DNA from: Neelides folsomi | Taxonomy: Eukaryota; Arthropoda; Collembola; Neelipleona; Neelidae | Length of the DNA: 64,000 nt | Assembly: GCA_034687125.1 (NCBI GenBank) | Contig: JAQGBZ010000006.1 | Span: 372,001 to 436,000 of the forward strand | Direction of reading: 5' to 3' | Shown: positions 1-13,486 of the stretch, one piece after another | How positions within the stretch are numbered: position 1 is the stretch's first letter | Layout: each line of letters opens with the position of its first letter | Notes under the pieces: model-generated | Told to the model about the DNA's origin: nothing | Seen by the model: the letters and a program-made list of their open reading frames with translations, nothing else | Databases searched by the model: none | Translations under genes and position numbers: made by a program

Positions 1-3000
1 ACAACAGCAACACCAACAACAGCAACAACAACGTTTGGGTCCCGTGTCTCTCGACGACGACCCCGACGACACCTGCAACCAGGTGAGGGAATTCGGGCAA
101 ATCTTCTTCTCCCTCTGAGAGAGTGAATGAATAAAAAGGAAAGGAGCTCTCCGGTCCTCCTCCTGAATATTTGATTCAATTTCTTCTTCCTCCGAAGGAA
201 AAAGCAAATAAGTCATTTCTATGCAGAAATCGTTTTCTATTATGAATTCAGACTCTCCCCCTTTCTATAGGAGTCTTCATATTAGGAGAATAGAGTCATA
301 AGAGAAACTCCACGTGTTTATACCCTTTCGTCTATGGTCCCTTCTTTGGAGGTCTATGTGGACCAAATGTGTATCTTATATGTAGCTGAAACTGAAAGAG
401 GAAACTTTTTAAAAGGGGGAAAACTTTTTATTCTCCTCCCTCCTTTTGGCTCCCTTCTATATCCAACCAAACTTCCCGGAGAAAATGAGATTCTCCGGGA
501 GAAAAGAAATGAAAGCAGTAAATGGCTTGTAAAAATAATAACATTGCATGAAATAAAAGGGGAATTTCTTCCATTCCCATCCATACATTACACCCATTAC
601 AGACATACTCCGCAAGCAAAAGTATATGAGAATAGATCGGCGTATATGATCCTATTATTTATGTGGAATTTCTTATAATCTATACAGGTCTATTGTAAGA
701 CTGTAATGGGAATATATTTAACATACAGGACTGATGGTTTAATAAATATATGACAATGGCCAATATTTCATATATGATCTATATATCCATCCAGATTGTA
801 TAGCCATTTGAAAGAGTCAAAGTCTGTTTCCAAATATTATTATGCATTTACAAGAAAACACATTAGATTTCAAATTCACTAAATTCCGTATATATTAAAA
901 AACATTAGCAAATTGTAATAATATATAACAAGAATAACGACCTATATACTCATTCATATTAAATATGTACTTGTAACTTACTTATTAATATTTGAATATG
1001 CTATATCAGTAGGGAGATGAATGAGAAATTGTATATTGAATAGGTATGGGTGATGTATAGGAGTTGAAACGAGGAGCGAAGGAGGAGCGAAAGAATCCTT
1101 TTTACTTTGTTTGTTTTTATACCTTTTTATTATGGAATATAAAAGATGGGGGAAAGTGGATGAAATGAAAAACAAATTTATTCTGAAAACTCGGGAGTTC
1201 CTCTCTAAAGTGTTCTTCTCCCTTTATAATATTACACAATCTATACATACTTTACCCTACGTATTATAAGACTTCATTCTTAAAGGAGAAAATAAGAAGG
1301 AATTGCTGGTGAATTGGAGATATGGTTTTAAAAGACATTTTCCCATATGAGCCTTTTACATTACGAGGGGAGTTCTATACTCAAAATGGTCCTCAATGGA
1401 GAGGGGCTCTTGTAATACAAAATTTTGTAAAAGCCACTTACTTCCTTAACTTGAATTTATTTACTTACTCTCGACAAAGGAGGAAGATGAAATGTGAATC
1501 CTCATTATAAATACAAAAAATACTCTTTTTAACCAAAAAACGTCTCTTCTGCTTGATGAGTCTTTAAGTTATTTTAAAAACAAAAAAGCTATTCAACCAG
1601 ACTCAGATTCCCTTTGTGTATAATTTCATTTACTTTATAAATACTAATCCAAATATCATGTAAACTTAATAGTTAAGTATCATATGTCTAATAAAGTTAT
1701 ATAATTAATAATGTATGTATACTGATAGCACTATAAAGGAAATATCAATATTTTCTCTGTATGAGTATTATTTCATTGAGTATAGCCCTTTAAAAGTTTT
1801 TAAATAGAAAATATTCTTGGCATTATTTCATTAAAACAATATGACCCTTTGTAAATCAACTTTTGACTAAATAATGAATTTATATGAAAACTCTTTATTC
1901 GAAAGGACAAAGTTGAGAGGAAGCGAAAGGCAATTAAGAGACACTCAAATTAAAAAAATCTAAACTTTTTTTATAAAATGCTAAACTTATATTAAAAACT
2001 GAGCAAAGTGAATGGGAAATTCGCCCTCGATGAACTTCAAGTTTTTCTCGAGTGAGCTGAGTCGTAAAGAGCCCATGTAGTTTCCCTAACTCGCATTTGA
2101 AATAAACCGGGGGATTTCATTTTTAAAGAATTACGAGGCAGAGAATGGACGAATAAATGTTTTTATGAACGTTATTTGTAGGTGTATTTAAGGATGATTT
2201 GTGTTCGTCATTACTTCCATTTCATTTTCATTCCATTTCAATTCCCCCAAAGTTGGATTTCTCCTGATTACTTAATAAAATTGTTTCTCCTTTATCGTTC
2301 CCCAACACAATGGATTCCATTCCTGGGTTTGAGTTCCCCTTTGAGTATACACTTTGTTTTATGATATCATTCCAAATTATTTGTGACTCTCAAACTTTAT
2401 ATACTTCTTCATTCAAATTTATTCGATAAATATATTTGACTGTATATTAAAAGGGTTTATGGGCCGAATGTTATATAATACTGTATAATAATATCTGTAT
2501 AAGGATATTATCCTTCTTCTACTTTTTATCTTCTTTTTTTTATTAATCTTCCAAAATGGAGTAAAAATGAATGGAAGGAGTTTAATGTATGATGTAATTA
2601 ACTGAATAACTTTGATGTTTTTAATTAAAAAAGCAATTAAGGGCCTTAATTTAACTCATTTGGGCGAATGGGGAAAATTGGAATGATAATTAATTGTTTT
2701 TATTCCTTACATGAAGATGAGCGGGACGAAGAGGTGCAATAGCGAACAATCATCGGAGTCTCGCGTCCTCACCCACATCCCGCATATCTCACCTCACATT
2801 CCGCCTCCGACAAAACCAAAGCAGAAACCTCCGCAGAAGAAGAAGAAGAAAAGAGACCCCAACGAACCCCAAAAGTAAGATTTATAAAATATTCAAATTG
2901 GACAATATTTATTTTATAAAGCAATTCCATTTGAGCCCCTCAATTGGTTGACAAACTCAAATTTAATATTCCTTTCTCTTCCCTTCCCTTTCCCATGTTG

Positions 3001-6000
3001 ACTTTACAGGAGTCAAAATGAATTTGATATATGGGGGAAGTAAATCCAAACTGACGTGTTTTTATATATGAATTTATTTCTATTGATTCACTTGAAATGA
3101 AATAGGAAAAATACAAAGTTAATTTGAAGTTGATTTTAACTATGCGGTTTTTGAGTGGTTTTGGTGGGGAGAAGAAAGAGGAACTTTGTTAAACTGCTTC
3201 ATTTCCGACGTGATTGTGACGCCTGAGGGCTGGAGGCCCTTCAGGGAGGAAAAGTAATCTTGGAGAATATGAGATTCGGGAATGGGAGTTTGAGAGCATA
3301 AAAGTCTAATGTTGTTCTCTTCCTTCCATTTAAATCAAATTTGAATTTATCCAACGAGTTATTACTCTCACAACTCGAACCCACTTTTCCTGTAATTGAG
3401 AAAACTTTCCCGAGCCCAAACTTCCCCCATTCTCGAGAAAACTTTGGAATTAAGAAATATTTTAATAATAAAAAATGAACCTCTTTTCTTCTCTGGAAAA
3501 AGAAACAGCTCGCCGGCTCTGTTGGCTAAAATAACACACATACAATGTATGTAAAGTCTTAAGAATACACTTTCCCCTTTTTTCTATTACACAACTTGAT
3601 GTGTTCAAAATAGGACAAGTTCGTATAGAGAGCTTTTGGGACAACTTGTTCCGGCTATATGTATTCTATGGATTTATACATTCTTATTACAAAATTTCAA
3701 AGTTTCAAATATTGAAAACAAAAATACTTTCTAAGTTAAACTATAACCATTACTTATATCCACAATATGTATCTTAATAGATCTATCATCGATGTGTATT
3801 TTTATGCTATATAATTCTCTGGATATATACCAATTTTATATATAGTATTTCAATTTCAAAGTTTTATACAAAACATTTTTTCTTATATTTTTTATTGTAA
3901 AAAATTGGATATTTTTATTCAAATGAATTCTCTACAAACTTTTCTTAGTATAATAATACATAATTCACATCGTACATCTTTTTTTATTAAACTTGAACAA
4001 ACTTAGTTGTATCGATTGGATGTTTGCATGAAATGGGTATTAAAGAAAATAGTGACTGTATTTTAAATGCATGCAATTTAAAGAGTTTGAAACATTTGGT
4101 GAGTATTTAGATTTTGAATTTCCTCTTCATGAGAAATGGGAATTGGGACGGTATATGAAGGCATTGAAGTGAACTGGTAAAGGCTCCCATGTAATGCCAT
4201 ACATCTGTATGTATATGTAATGTAATTGAAATTCCTCTTCTGAATTTGTTGAGGGTAATTGAGGGAGGAATGAGATTAGAATTTATTGTGTATGAAGAGG
4301 AGGAGATTGGGGACTTTCTTCTGGTGGAGGAAGAAAAATAGGGAAAAGGAGGGAAAATAGTTTGGGAAGGGGAGTGAGACGTTGAAGGAATTCCTCTTCA
4401 GCTCCTCGAGAACTTTTTATTAAAAAGCTCTCTTTAAAAACTTTGTAGTCGTTCATATATTCCTCTCTTCTATTTCTACTGCACATGTCATATCGATCCA
4501 AAAGAATCTTTTTACTTCCCGAGCTTACCCACTCTTCCGAAGAGAGAGAGAAGGGAAGAAGAAATAATTTAATAAGCAATCTGTCATCTATTATTGTTTG
4601 GAGCATTTATCAAAAAGGGGAGCGTGTGTATAAAGAAAACTCTGGATGAATTATGCTCTCAGAGTCTACAACCCCTTTCTCCCCTCCTCCCCATACATTT
4701 CACTCATACATGAAAGGATTTTCCATATATCCCGCCACATTACTTCAACTTACATATTATGCTAAAAAGTGAACCAAACCGATTTAAAAAAAACATTTAA
4801 ACGGTCAAAATTTGACAATTTAAAATATCCAACCAATTAATTGTAATTTAAGGAACTTCGAGATATACCCATATTTAACATGTAACATAGACCCCGGAAA
4901 TCTAATATTATTTTAGAATTTAAGTACATAATTATAAAAACATAAAATCATTTTATTTACGGATTTTTAGTTTCACTTTTATATTTTTTATTCAATTTGT
5001 TTCTGAACTATTTTAGATATTTAATTTATTGGTGTTGGTTCTATTTACTTTATATGAAAGAGATGAAGGAGCGCAAAGTGTCCAGAGTGACATTTTATGA
5101 TAACGGATAAAAAATAGAGAAAGAGATTTACTGGATGAGTAACTTGTAATCTTTTTGATAATGCCACGACATTTTGACTCGTAATTGAAATGCGGATGTA
5201 GGGGAACCTCATCTCCTCAAAAGGAGGGATTTGGAAGTATAAAAAGAGAACGTGTAAGGATTCCTTTGAATCTAATTTCGCATGAGAAATGTCGTAGGGT
5301 GGAATTTGAGGGGAAAGAGGAGTTACATATTAAATATCCCTTCAACCAACGACCATGAATTTGAATGTATAAATGTATAAAATATCCTTCTTCTCTTTTT
5401 ATAATGTTACCCGAATCCTGGAAAGTTATTCTTAAATTCTCTTATGACCTCTATAGGCTCAAGAATTTTGGAATCATTTAAAAATTGAAAAAAATAATAT
5501 GTTATACATAATGCATACTTATATTTAAACTCGTATTCATCCACATCCGCTTTATACAGATCTTACAAGTAAAGAACTTTTGCGCAGGGCTTGTCAAGCC
5601 AGAATCAAATAATTTCATTTCCTCATTTTTCTTTCCCCATTTCTTTTTTACGTAATTATGGATTTTCTCCGTCTTGAAACTTTTGAATTTGTGAATTTGA
5701 TTACTTGCGAGTATTCAAAAAGGGTTCGAAGGCGCAAATTCAATTGTCAAATTTCCTTTTATTATAAACCAAAACCAAATAAGAAAATAAGTCCAATTAT
5801 ATTTCTCCTTCGTTCTCCTTCAATTGACAATTTGGAAAAGAGGAAATGAGGGAATTTGGCAAAGGAGATTACCAAATTTTATTCCATTCAATTGGCAATG
5901 GAGGTGCGCTTAATTGGTGGTTTTATCTTTTTCATCTCCCTTCAGGTTGATACATTTGAGTGGAATGTTTAAATAAATTCGTTATAATATTTCAAAGGTA

Positions 6001-7289
6001 ATAAACCCCTGTTGTTCCACAATCAAATCAAACTTCTTGCCTGAATCACACTTTAATGTGATCAATTAATCGATCACATTTTTACCACTTGAATCATCGT
6101 CACTGCACTGTTATAAATATAAAGATTTATAGCCTTATAAATTGATTGAAAATTGTTAGGTAATTTTTGTATGAAAAGTTATTAATTTTACAAATTATTA
6201 TTGAATTTTTAAACTAAAGAAACGATAAAATAACGATAATCTATTTAATTCATTCAGTTGAATGGCAATTATAATATTTAATAAAAATATTTTATTTGAA
6301 TTTTAGGCCGGTATCAGCGTACGCCCTGTTTTTCCGCGACACTCAGGCGGCAATAAAAGGACAAAATCCGAACGCGTCATTTGGAGACGTTTCCAAAATT
6401 GTCGCTTCGATGTGGGATTCTCTCGATTCTGATCATAAAAATGTAAGACATCAATTCAAATCAATAATTATACTAAATTACAAAATAAATTAAAAACTCA
6501 ATATAAATTATAATTCAATATGTTCTTACAGGTGTACAAGAAAAAGACTGAAGCTGCAAAGAAGGAATATCTAAAAGCATTAGCCGCCTATCGAGCTAGC
6601 TTGGTCTCAAAGGTAAGTTTTATTATAATCTATTTTTTCTAAGGTTAGGCTTGAGTTTGAAATAGCCGCAAATAATTTCCATGCATTTTGATACAAATAA
6701 ATAAGCGGTTGTTTCAAACTCAAGCCTAACCTTTGGAAAAATAGACTATAATTAAAAAATATTAAAAAATTTAATAATTAAGATTTATCTTATTTAAAGC
6801 TAATTTTAAATCAAAGACTAAAATTTTTAATTTCTTTAGGGCGGAGGAGGCGATGACAACATTTATCCTCCTGGAATGAATAATTTTCAACAACAACAAC
6901 AGCAACAACAGCAACAACAAGGAGGACAAGTTGGAGTCCATGGTGGTCCTGTCCACCAACAAGTGTACGGTGGTTACTACGGTGGACAACAGCAGACAAT
7001 GGAAGCTCCGCAATTCCATCACATGCATCCACATCAAGACCCACACGCTTACAACAACTCTTACCTTAATCCTCAACAGGAGGTTTTTAAAAATAAAAAA
7101 AATATTTTAAATTGTAATTCACTCTTATATATCTCAATATATTGAAATATAAAATATATTCATAATACTTTATTCTATCTTTAATATTTATTTATTAAAT
7201 ATGATTTATTTAACGTTTAATTGATTTATGAATTTTCTTTGTTTTAGGGTCAGCCTATTGAAGCCAAATTCTGCCGAGTGATTAACTGA
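1..7289 (+). CDS. TOX: TOX-family HMG-box transcription factor, 5' end outside the window
   Basis: Six exons are visible: 1-82, 2717-2874, 6307-6442, 6532-6612, 6840-7082 and 7248-7289 (stop TGA 7287-7289). All junctions are GT-AG and keep one frame, giving 246 residues. The first exon is Gln-rich, then acidic (DDDPDD). The second ends with a run of five lysines and RDPNEPQK; exons 3-4 complete the HMG box ([20 protein letters not shown], then [15 protein letters not shown] and [10 protein letters not shown]). This is nearly identical to vertebrate TOX boxes, so the family call is firm. TOX proteins bind DNA structure in the nucleus and regulate transcription. Exon 5 carries an 11-Gln run and a Gly/His/Gln/Tyr-rich tail. 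The reading frame enters from the left edge, so the start codon lies outside. Introns are 2634, 3432, 89, 227 and 165 bp. The exon 5 donor (GAG/gttttt) is weak; without splicing there the protein would end at 7145. The cysteine-rich C-terminal block I expect in TOX proteins was not found. Confidence 0.9.
6623..6751 (+). repeat. Intronic inverted repeat (47-bp arms) in TOX intron between exons 4 and 5
   Basis: Arm 6623-6669 is the reverse complement of 6705-6751 at 42 of 47 positions, around a 35-nt loop. Three of the five differences would still pair as G-U in the TOX pre-mRNA, leaving about 45 of 47 paired positions. The hairpin begins 10 nt after the exon 4 donor (GT at 6613-6614) and ends 88 nt before the next exon. 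Each arm contains AGGTTAGGCTTGAG. Confidence 0.85.
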
Positions 7290-8530
7290 GCCAAAATGAA
7301 AAACATGCGAAAGATTGCTCAAGTAGAGCAATATGAGAAATTGTTAAAAATCGGGAAGGCAATACTTATTAAATTTTAAATTAAATAGCATATTAAATAA
7401 AATATTTATTAAGAATCACATGAAAATCATCAAATATTCTTAATGAAGATTTATTATTTAAAAAGTGTTTTACTGTATGGTAGCTTTATGTAAGATATCA
7501 ATTAATTTGTCAACTATTTACAAACTTTAATTTATAACTCAATCTCTTAAATTTAATTTATAAAATTTTTCAAAATCAATTATAATTGGAATTTTTCAAA
7601 ACTGATAATTTTTCAAAATTGTTAAAAATAATCAACAAATTGAATTTTAATCAAGTTCCTTGATTTTTAATAATTATTCATTATTTTGTATATTGGTACT
7701 CGTATTTATTGCCTTTTTACAAAATTTAAAAAACTAAAGTATACATATTGACAAATTCTCAATTTTAAATATTTTAAATAAATTAAATCTATAAGTTGTT
7801 AAATAAAAATAATATATTGATACAATTACAATTAAATTTCTCAATTATCTTAAACCCTCAGATTGTTTCAATAGGAAAAAATTTGTTAAAGTAATAAAAA
7901 GGTAGCGGTAGAAAGACGTCAAAAAAAATTAGACCTGAACTTTAAAAAAAGAATTCAATAAACTGAATGTCTTGTTACGTGCTTAAATGTAAAACAATAC
8001 CATAAATAAATATAAAATGAAAAATACCATTTAATGAGTATTAAATATAAAATCTAATTGTAAATGTTGAGTTAAAAAATGATTGATGGCCGCGTCATTT
8101 AATAAATATAAAATATTAAATGTTAAAATAAACCCTAGACCTTCAGCTTCTCCGTTTCTTAAAAATAATAGATGTTGATATTTCAAAAACAGAGTTATTT
8201 GGAAGTGGAGAAATTCGCTTTGTCAACCTCTCCACATTACTTAATCGTACCGCTAATTAAAATAAATTACTAATAATTATATTATGTATATTGCATCTAA
8301 TGTAAGTAAATTGTATAAAATAAATTTAATCATTCTGATGAAATCTATGAAATGGAAAATTGTACATCAATGTATAAAATGTTATGTGAGATGAAGAACA
8401 TTCCGGAATCTTCCGTCTATTTGCCTCAATCCTTTTTAGAAAACTCTGGTTGTCATCCTTATTGTATTTGTACATTTAGTCTTATTTCGAGAAATTGTTA
8501 ATTGTAAATAAAATCTTGAAATGATCTCAA
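7290..8530 (+). other. TOX 3' untranslated region with poly(A) signal
   Basis: AT-rich, non-coding sequence follows the TOX stop. A canonical AATAAA lies at 8507-8512, so cleavage would fall near 8525-8535. The Pumilio-type octamer TGTAAATA (8503-8510) overlaps that signal. Extent is inferred; an earlier cleavage site cannot be excluded because A/T-rich near-signals are frequent here. Confidence 0.5.
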
Positions 8531-11500
8531 TCGCACATTCTTCCTATTCAATAGTTCAATCATATTTTTTCATTAAAATTATATTTAAAAAATTACTAAA
8601 TAATACATATTAGATAATTAACATTAAACTGCTTAATCTTAAAGTTAGCTAACATTAAGTACTTAAATACACAAAACAAATGATTGAAAAATTGAAATAT
8701 CAAATCAATATCAAAAATGTAAAAAGATCCTAAATCGTATTTCAACTTTTTCTTGTCAAACTTTTTGTTAACTTGGATTTCCTTTTACGAAACATTTCAT
8801 TTGTTCCCCCCTTTGACTCACTCACAGGTCCATAATTTTCTTTCTTTGAAAGTTCATCGGGGAAGAAAGTTTAAAATGGCGATAAACTAATAAGGAAAAG
8901 TTGTGGCAGTAAAGTGAAGATAACAAAAGACTTATAAACCTACTTATTATGGCATTTACTACATTAAAGATACAATTATATTGTATCTTGAATTGAATGA
9001 TCTTCGTAGCTCTTACACTTTCGCCTATCTTGATTTTATTATATCAAGTATAAAGTTAATATTCGATTTACCATTTATCCCTTTAAGAAAAGATGAATAG
9101 GAGATTGAGATTGGAATTGGAATGGAAGATTTAGGTCCAACATCTCTCAATAATAGCTATGAACAAACGTCCTTTTATCTCCAGCCAAACCTTATCATAA
9201 TTCCTGGCCATTACACATTTATTTCGTTGGTATTTTAGCCTATTTAGCTAATACTAACATATAGTTAAATAATATACTCACTTTTAATATCCTTCCCATT
9301 TCTAAAGATTAAAAGAGATATGACCAAACTCATCAATCATAGTTTCATAAGACATTACAAGTTTAATAATTAAACCACATCAAACATTTTGAAAATTTAA
9401 TTTTGTTCGTGTGCACTCAAAAGATATTAACATTATTATATTATTATCTAAAGTCATAATCAACTTTTACTAACTTAAATAATAAATAATGAACATTGGA
9501 TATTACATATATAGATATTATGTTATGCACTGTTACGTTATATACTTAAACATACTTAAATATTAATAAATACTGATTAGTTTGGAAATTGTTTAAAAAC
9601 TTTTATATTCTTGTAAACTATGTAATAACGTTATAAAGTAAATTGTGTTATTTGATCATTTACTTTGAGTGCACATTACAAGCTTGGAAGTTTAGAAAAC
9701 AACAATCAAGTTTTCACTCATTTGTGATCGATGGGAGATGTTAAGGGAAATTGATCAAAGAGAATTATTAAGAGACGATCACGTCATGGAACAAAAAGAC
9801 ATTTCATTTTCATCTCTGGACGACACTCACGCAAACAAGCCATTAAATCATCAAATTCTAAGGTTTTCTAACACGGAACCGCAACATAAAAATAACATTC
9901 AAACATTCATTTTCTCTTATTTTTTCCACTATTCAATCTTATTCATTGTAAAAACAAAACAACATATTTGTTCGTGTTGAATGATTAATCATTAACTTAT
10001 TACATATGTATAAAGTAGATATAAGATTTATTAGAATGTTTTATTATGGATAATTTTAAAAATTAAGTTATTTAGGAGTTCGAATTTTTATTAATTTTTA
10101 ATATCTAGTAAAATATAAAATTCGATAATTTTATCCAAATTGAAATTGAAAGTTGAGGTGAATGAAATGAATAATGTTATTTTATATAAAGCGGAGTGTG
10201 CAATGCCATAAATTATCCTAATCGATTAATTAATCATTAAAATGTGAGGAAACACAAAGAAGGGGTTGAACAAAAGCGTGTTTTAAAGAGCAAAGAGTAA
10301 TTATCTGGTCGCATAAATTAAATTTTGTTAATTAGAATGGAAGGGGAGCCATTGACTATATTTCACAACTTCATTTCCTCGCGAATAAAAGACCTTTCAG
10401 TCTAATTCCTTCTCTACACGCCAACTTCTTTCCCACAAAACATCTTCTTTCGCCCATCCACATTTTCCACTCATTCACGACATGTAGCAGAAGGCTTTCT
10501 TCAAAGGGGAATTTTCAATTAATTTAATTGACAAGATTGAAAAAATTCAAGTTTGGTTCAAATAAACCTTTTTTGTTTGAAGCTTCAACTTTGAACAAAC
10601 TTTGAAGAATTTTCTATAAACAATTATTTCTATTTATTCTTATTCTAACAATAAGCCCAAATATTATGTGATACACTATTATGCTCATAACTAAAAAATT
10701 AAATCGTAATTTTTAATATAAATTATTTTTAATATCATAGTGTATGACTTCGTAATAATTATTACTTTATTATTCCACATAATATGTAAATTCTGTTTAT
10801 TTTTCTATTAAAAGAGGGGGAAAGAGGTAAAGGCGTATAATTCAGCAGTTAAATTTGAACGTGACTCTCCAGCTCATAAGGAGCCACATTGAAATGATGG
10901 CTAATGTTCTTAGCACTTCCGTTTCTTCCCCATCAACAACAAATGCCAATGATGAAGATAGCTTTGGTTAGCTTTAAAGGTTATAATTGAAAATATTCCA
11001 AAAAGTTCAATTCTCTGATTATGTGCAACAACTGTGCACCAACTAATAATTTTGTCCAATTTCTTTAACTTTTAAATAATTTTATATTTTAGTTAATGGA
11101 ACTTAACACAAATAAGCAACTATAGGGAGATTGGTTATAAATGTAAGAGTTTCATCAAGAATCACAGTGGTTTTAATGTCGTCTTTGAAGTCAGCATTTA
11201 CAGTTTCACTTTACACCTCGTCCCTCGGCGAGTCCTTGACGAACATAAAATTGGCATGGCGAATTTGGTCCAAAGCTCTTTGTTTCCTCCAAGCTGGTGG
11301 TAAGAATGGGCTATAGAGAATGCAATGATTGTCGTCATATAAATACACACAGAAAGCGTGGGATGTCCGTTTAAGGGATGAACCCCCTCGTTCCTCCCCA
11401 TCACTCTCACAGAGTCTCATAATGGGATTTATATAACCATCTCATCTCATTCCCTCTCCCGTCGGATTGAGTCATAAACGCAGCTCGACCACTCCGGTTT

Positions 11501-13404
11501 CTCCAAAATACATAAAACCGAGGAATCCGAATTTCATTCAAACTCAATTTACTTCCCTACCTCCATCATAAAACTTTCTCTCTCACTTTTTTCTTCATTC
11601 TTCAGCTCAGACCAAAGATGCACCTCTAGGCTTTTTTATCCACATGTATTTCTTGTATTATATTTCTCTCTATTGTGTTTTATGTAATGTAATTTCTATT
11701 TATTTTCCAAATACGGATTTTTATTTTAATTTTCCATTCTTACTGTTTTTATTCAATTCCGTTGGGGAAAAATAACATTTGGATTTAATGAAATTCCTTT
11801 TCATGTTTTCACAATTTCCCTTTTTGTTTTGACAATTCAATATACATTTTTTTCATCTTGGTACATTAACTCTCGTATGTTACATTAACTCTATAAAAAT
11901 ATAATATAAATGTATTTCTTGTTTGAATAAATCATAAATAAAATTTGATAAGATAAACAGTTTTTTATCGACAATCATTGTCAAAATTGGTTGCATAGAA
12001 TTTACAAAAAAAAGTTTTAGATAATAGAATCCTCATTTGAGTTTGTGAATGTAATTCCTCCCAAGATTTAAGAACTAAAGGAGGAAATGAGTTTGAGAGG
12101 AGTAAAATGAATGGAATGGAAATGAGAACATGAAAATGTATTTTGTTCTCTCCATGATGGTAATTAGCGGGAGAGGAATGGTTGGTCAGAATGGTTTTGT
12201 GAATAATGTTTCCCCTGTCATTGTGATTTAGGGAGAAAAGAAATCAGATTGGGATGAATTATTTGGAAGCCGTCAGGAGGGAAAGAACGGCGAATCCGCC
12301 CTCTTTTTCCTTCTCAACCTAATGAAATTCCCGCTTTCTTCTCTCCCATTTGTTTCCTCAAGGAAAATAGTCAGAGAAATACTATACATGGATAATTCTA
12401 ATTCTTTTGATTTATGGTAATCTGCCAGTGAAGCAGAGAAATAAATCTAATTAATAAATTATAAACATGACAAATACGACAAACACAAATATAAAATATA
12501 TTAATTAAATTCCTTTGTATTACAAATATTCTTTTAGTTTTTTGAAAATCTCGGAAATTAATATTTAAAAATAATTAATATTTATAAATAAGATTAAAAG
12601 AAATGATTAATCAGCGGTTACAATCATAATTATGATTATAAATACTTAACTGATAATAAACTTTCGATATGAAAATAATAAATTTCTTATTAAATAAGTA
12701 ATGCGGCTGTTAATTATACGAGTATATTTTTTAAGTAACAATATCAATATTAAAGTATCTATTAAGACCGTTGTTTTCCATGACCATCATTAAATCATTA
12801 TTATAGATTGAGGAAATATAACGGTACATTCAAGGATTGCCTTCGAACTAAAATATCAAAACATTTTCAGGTTCAATTCAGTTCCAATGCTGTCTGCCTT
12901 TAAACCTTGGAACCATAAATGTTAACCACCATTAACTTTATAGAATAACACTAGACATGAAATTCAAATTTCATATTAGGTTTAGAAAAATGATTTTAAG
13001 AGAAATAAATAAAATAATTATCCTTAAATACAACTTTTAGAGGACTTAAGAAACATAGTATAACATAAATACCCAGAAATACTATTTGTATGATATTTAG
13101 AAAAATTAAACATTGGCTAAGCTTCGAAAGGGAATGGTTTGAGTAAACGGGAAATGAATAAAATCGTTTTCGAACACGACTGTGCTTTATGTAATAACTT
13201 GATATGAAGTAATATTAAAGATTGGATTATACACATAACGGAAATTAGAACCATGCTTTTAAATTGGAAAAGGAGAAGGAAAGAAAGGAAGGAGGTTCGG
13301 GTCATTTCCTCCCAAACACATCCAAGGCTTTCCATTCCTCCTAATTCCTCAATATCGCGAATTGGAAATTGAGTTGTCATTCACGGGCCGATTTATTTGT
13401 CGAC
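8531..13404. other. Intergenic region between TOX and the cystatin-like gene
   Basis: About 4.9 kb of AT-rich sequence without a recognisable exon. Longest open frames (for example 9738-9980 and 11198-11420) show no family signature and no matching splice sites. A short inverted pair, GTGCACTCAAA at 9411 and its complement ending at 9674, is the only local structure seen. The block 11190-11480 is less AT-rich and CpG-containing but has no supported gene. Confidence 0.6.
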
Positions 13405-13440
13405 TATAAATGCCCTCCACGTTCCCCCCACCGATCATTC
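13405..13440 (+). promoter_or_regulatory. Core promoter of the cystatin-like gene: TATA box and initiator
   Basis: TATAAA at 13405-13410 is followed by TCATTC (13435-13440), whose A at 13437 sits 32 nt downstream of the first T. This is the usual TATA-to-start spacing and the arthropod TCA-type initiator. It predicts a 50-nt 5' UTR ahead of the ATG at 13487. Confidence 0.7.
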
Positions 13441-13486
13441 ACTTCTTCATCTCACTCTATTCAGCAATCACAAAAAAGGAAGAAAA

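Noticed and set aside
9411-9674. Possible 264-bp MITE with GTGCACTCAAA ends
   Set aside because: Only about 11-12 terminal bases match, no target duplication is visible, and the interior is plain AT-rich sequence.
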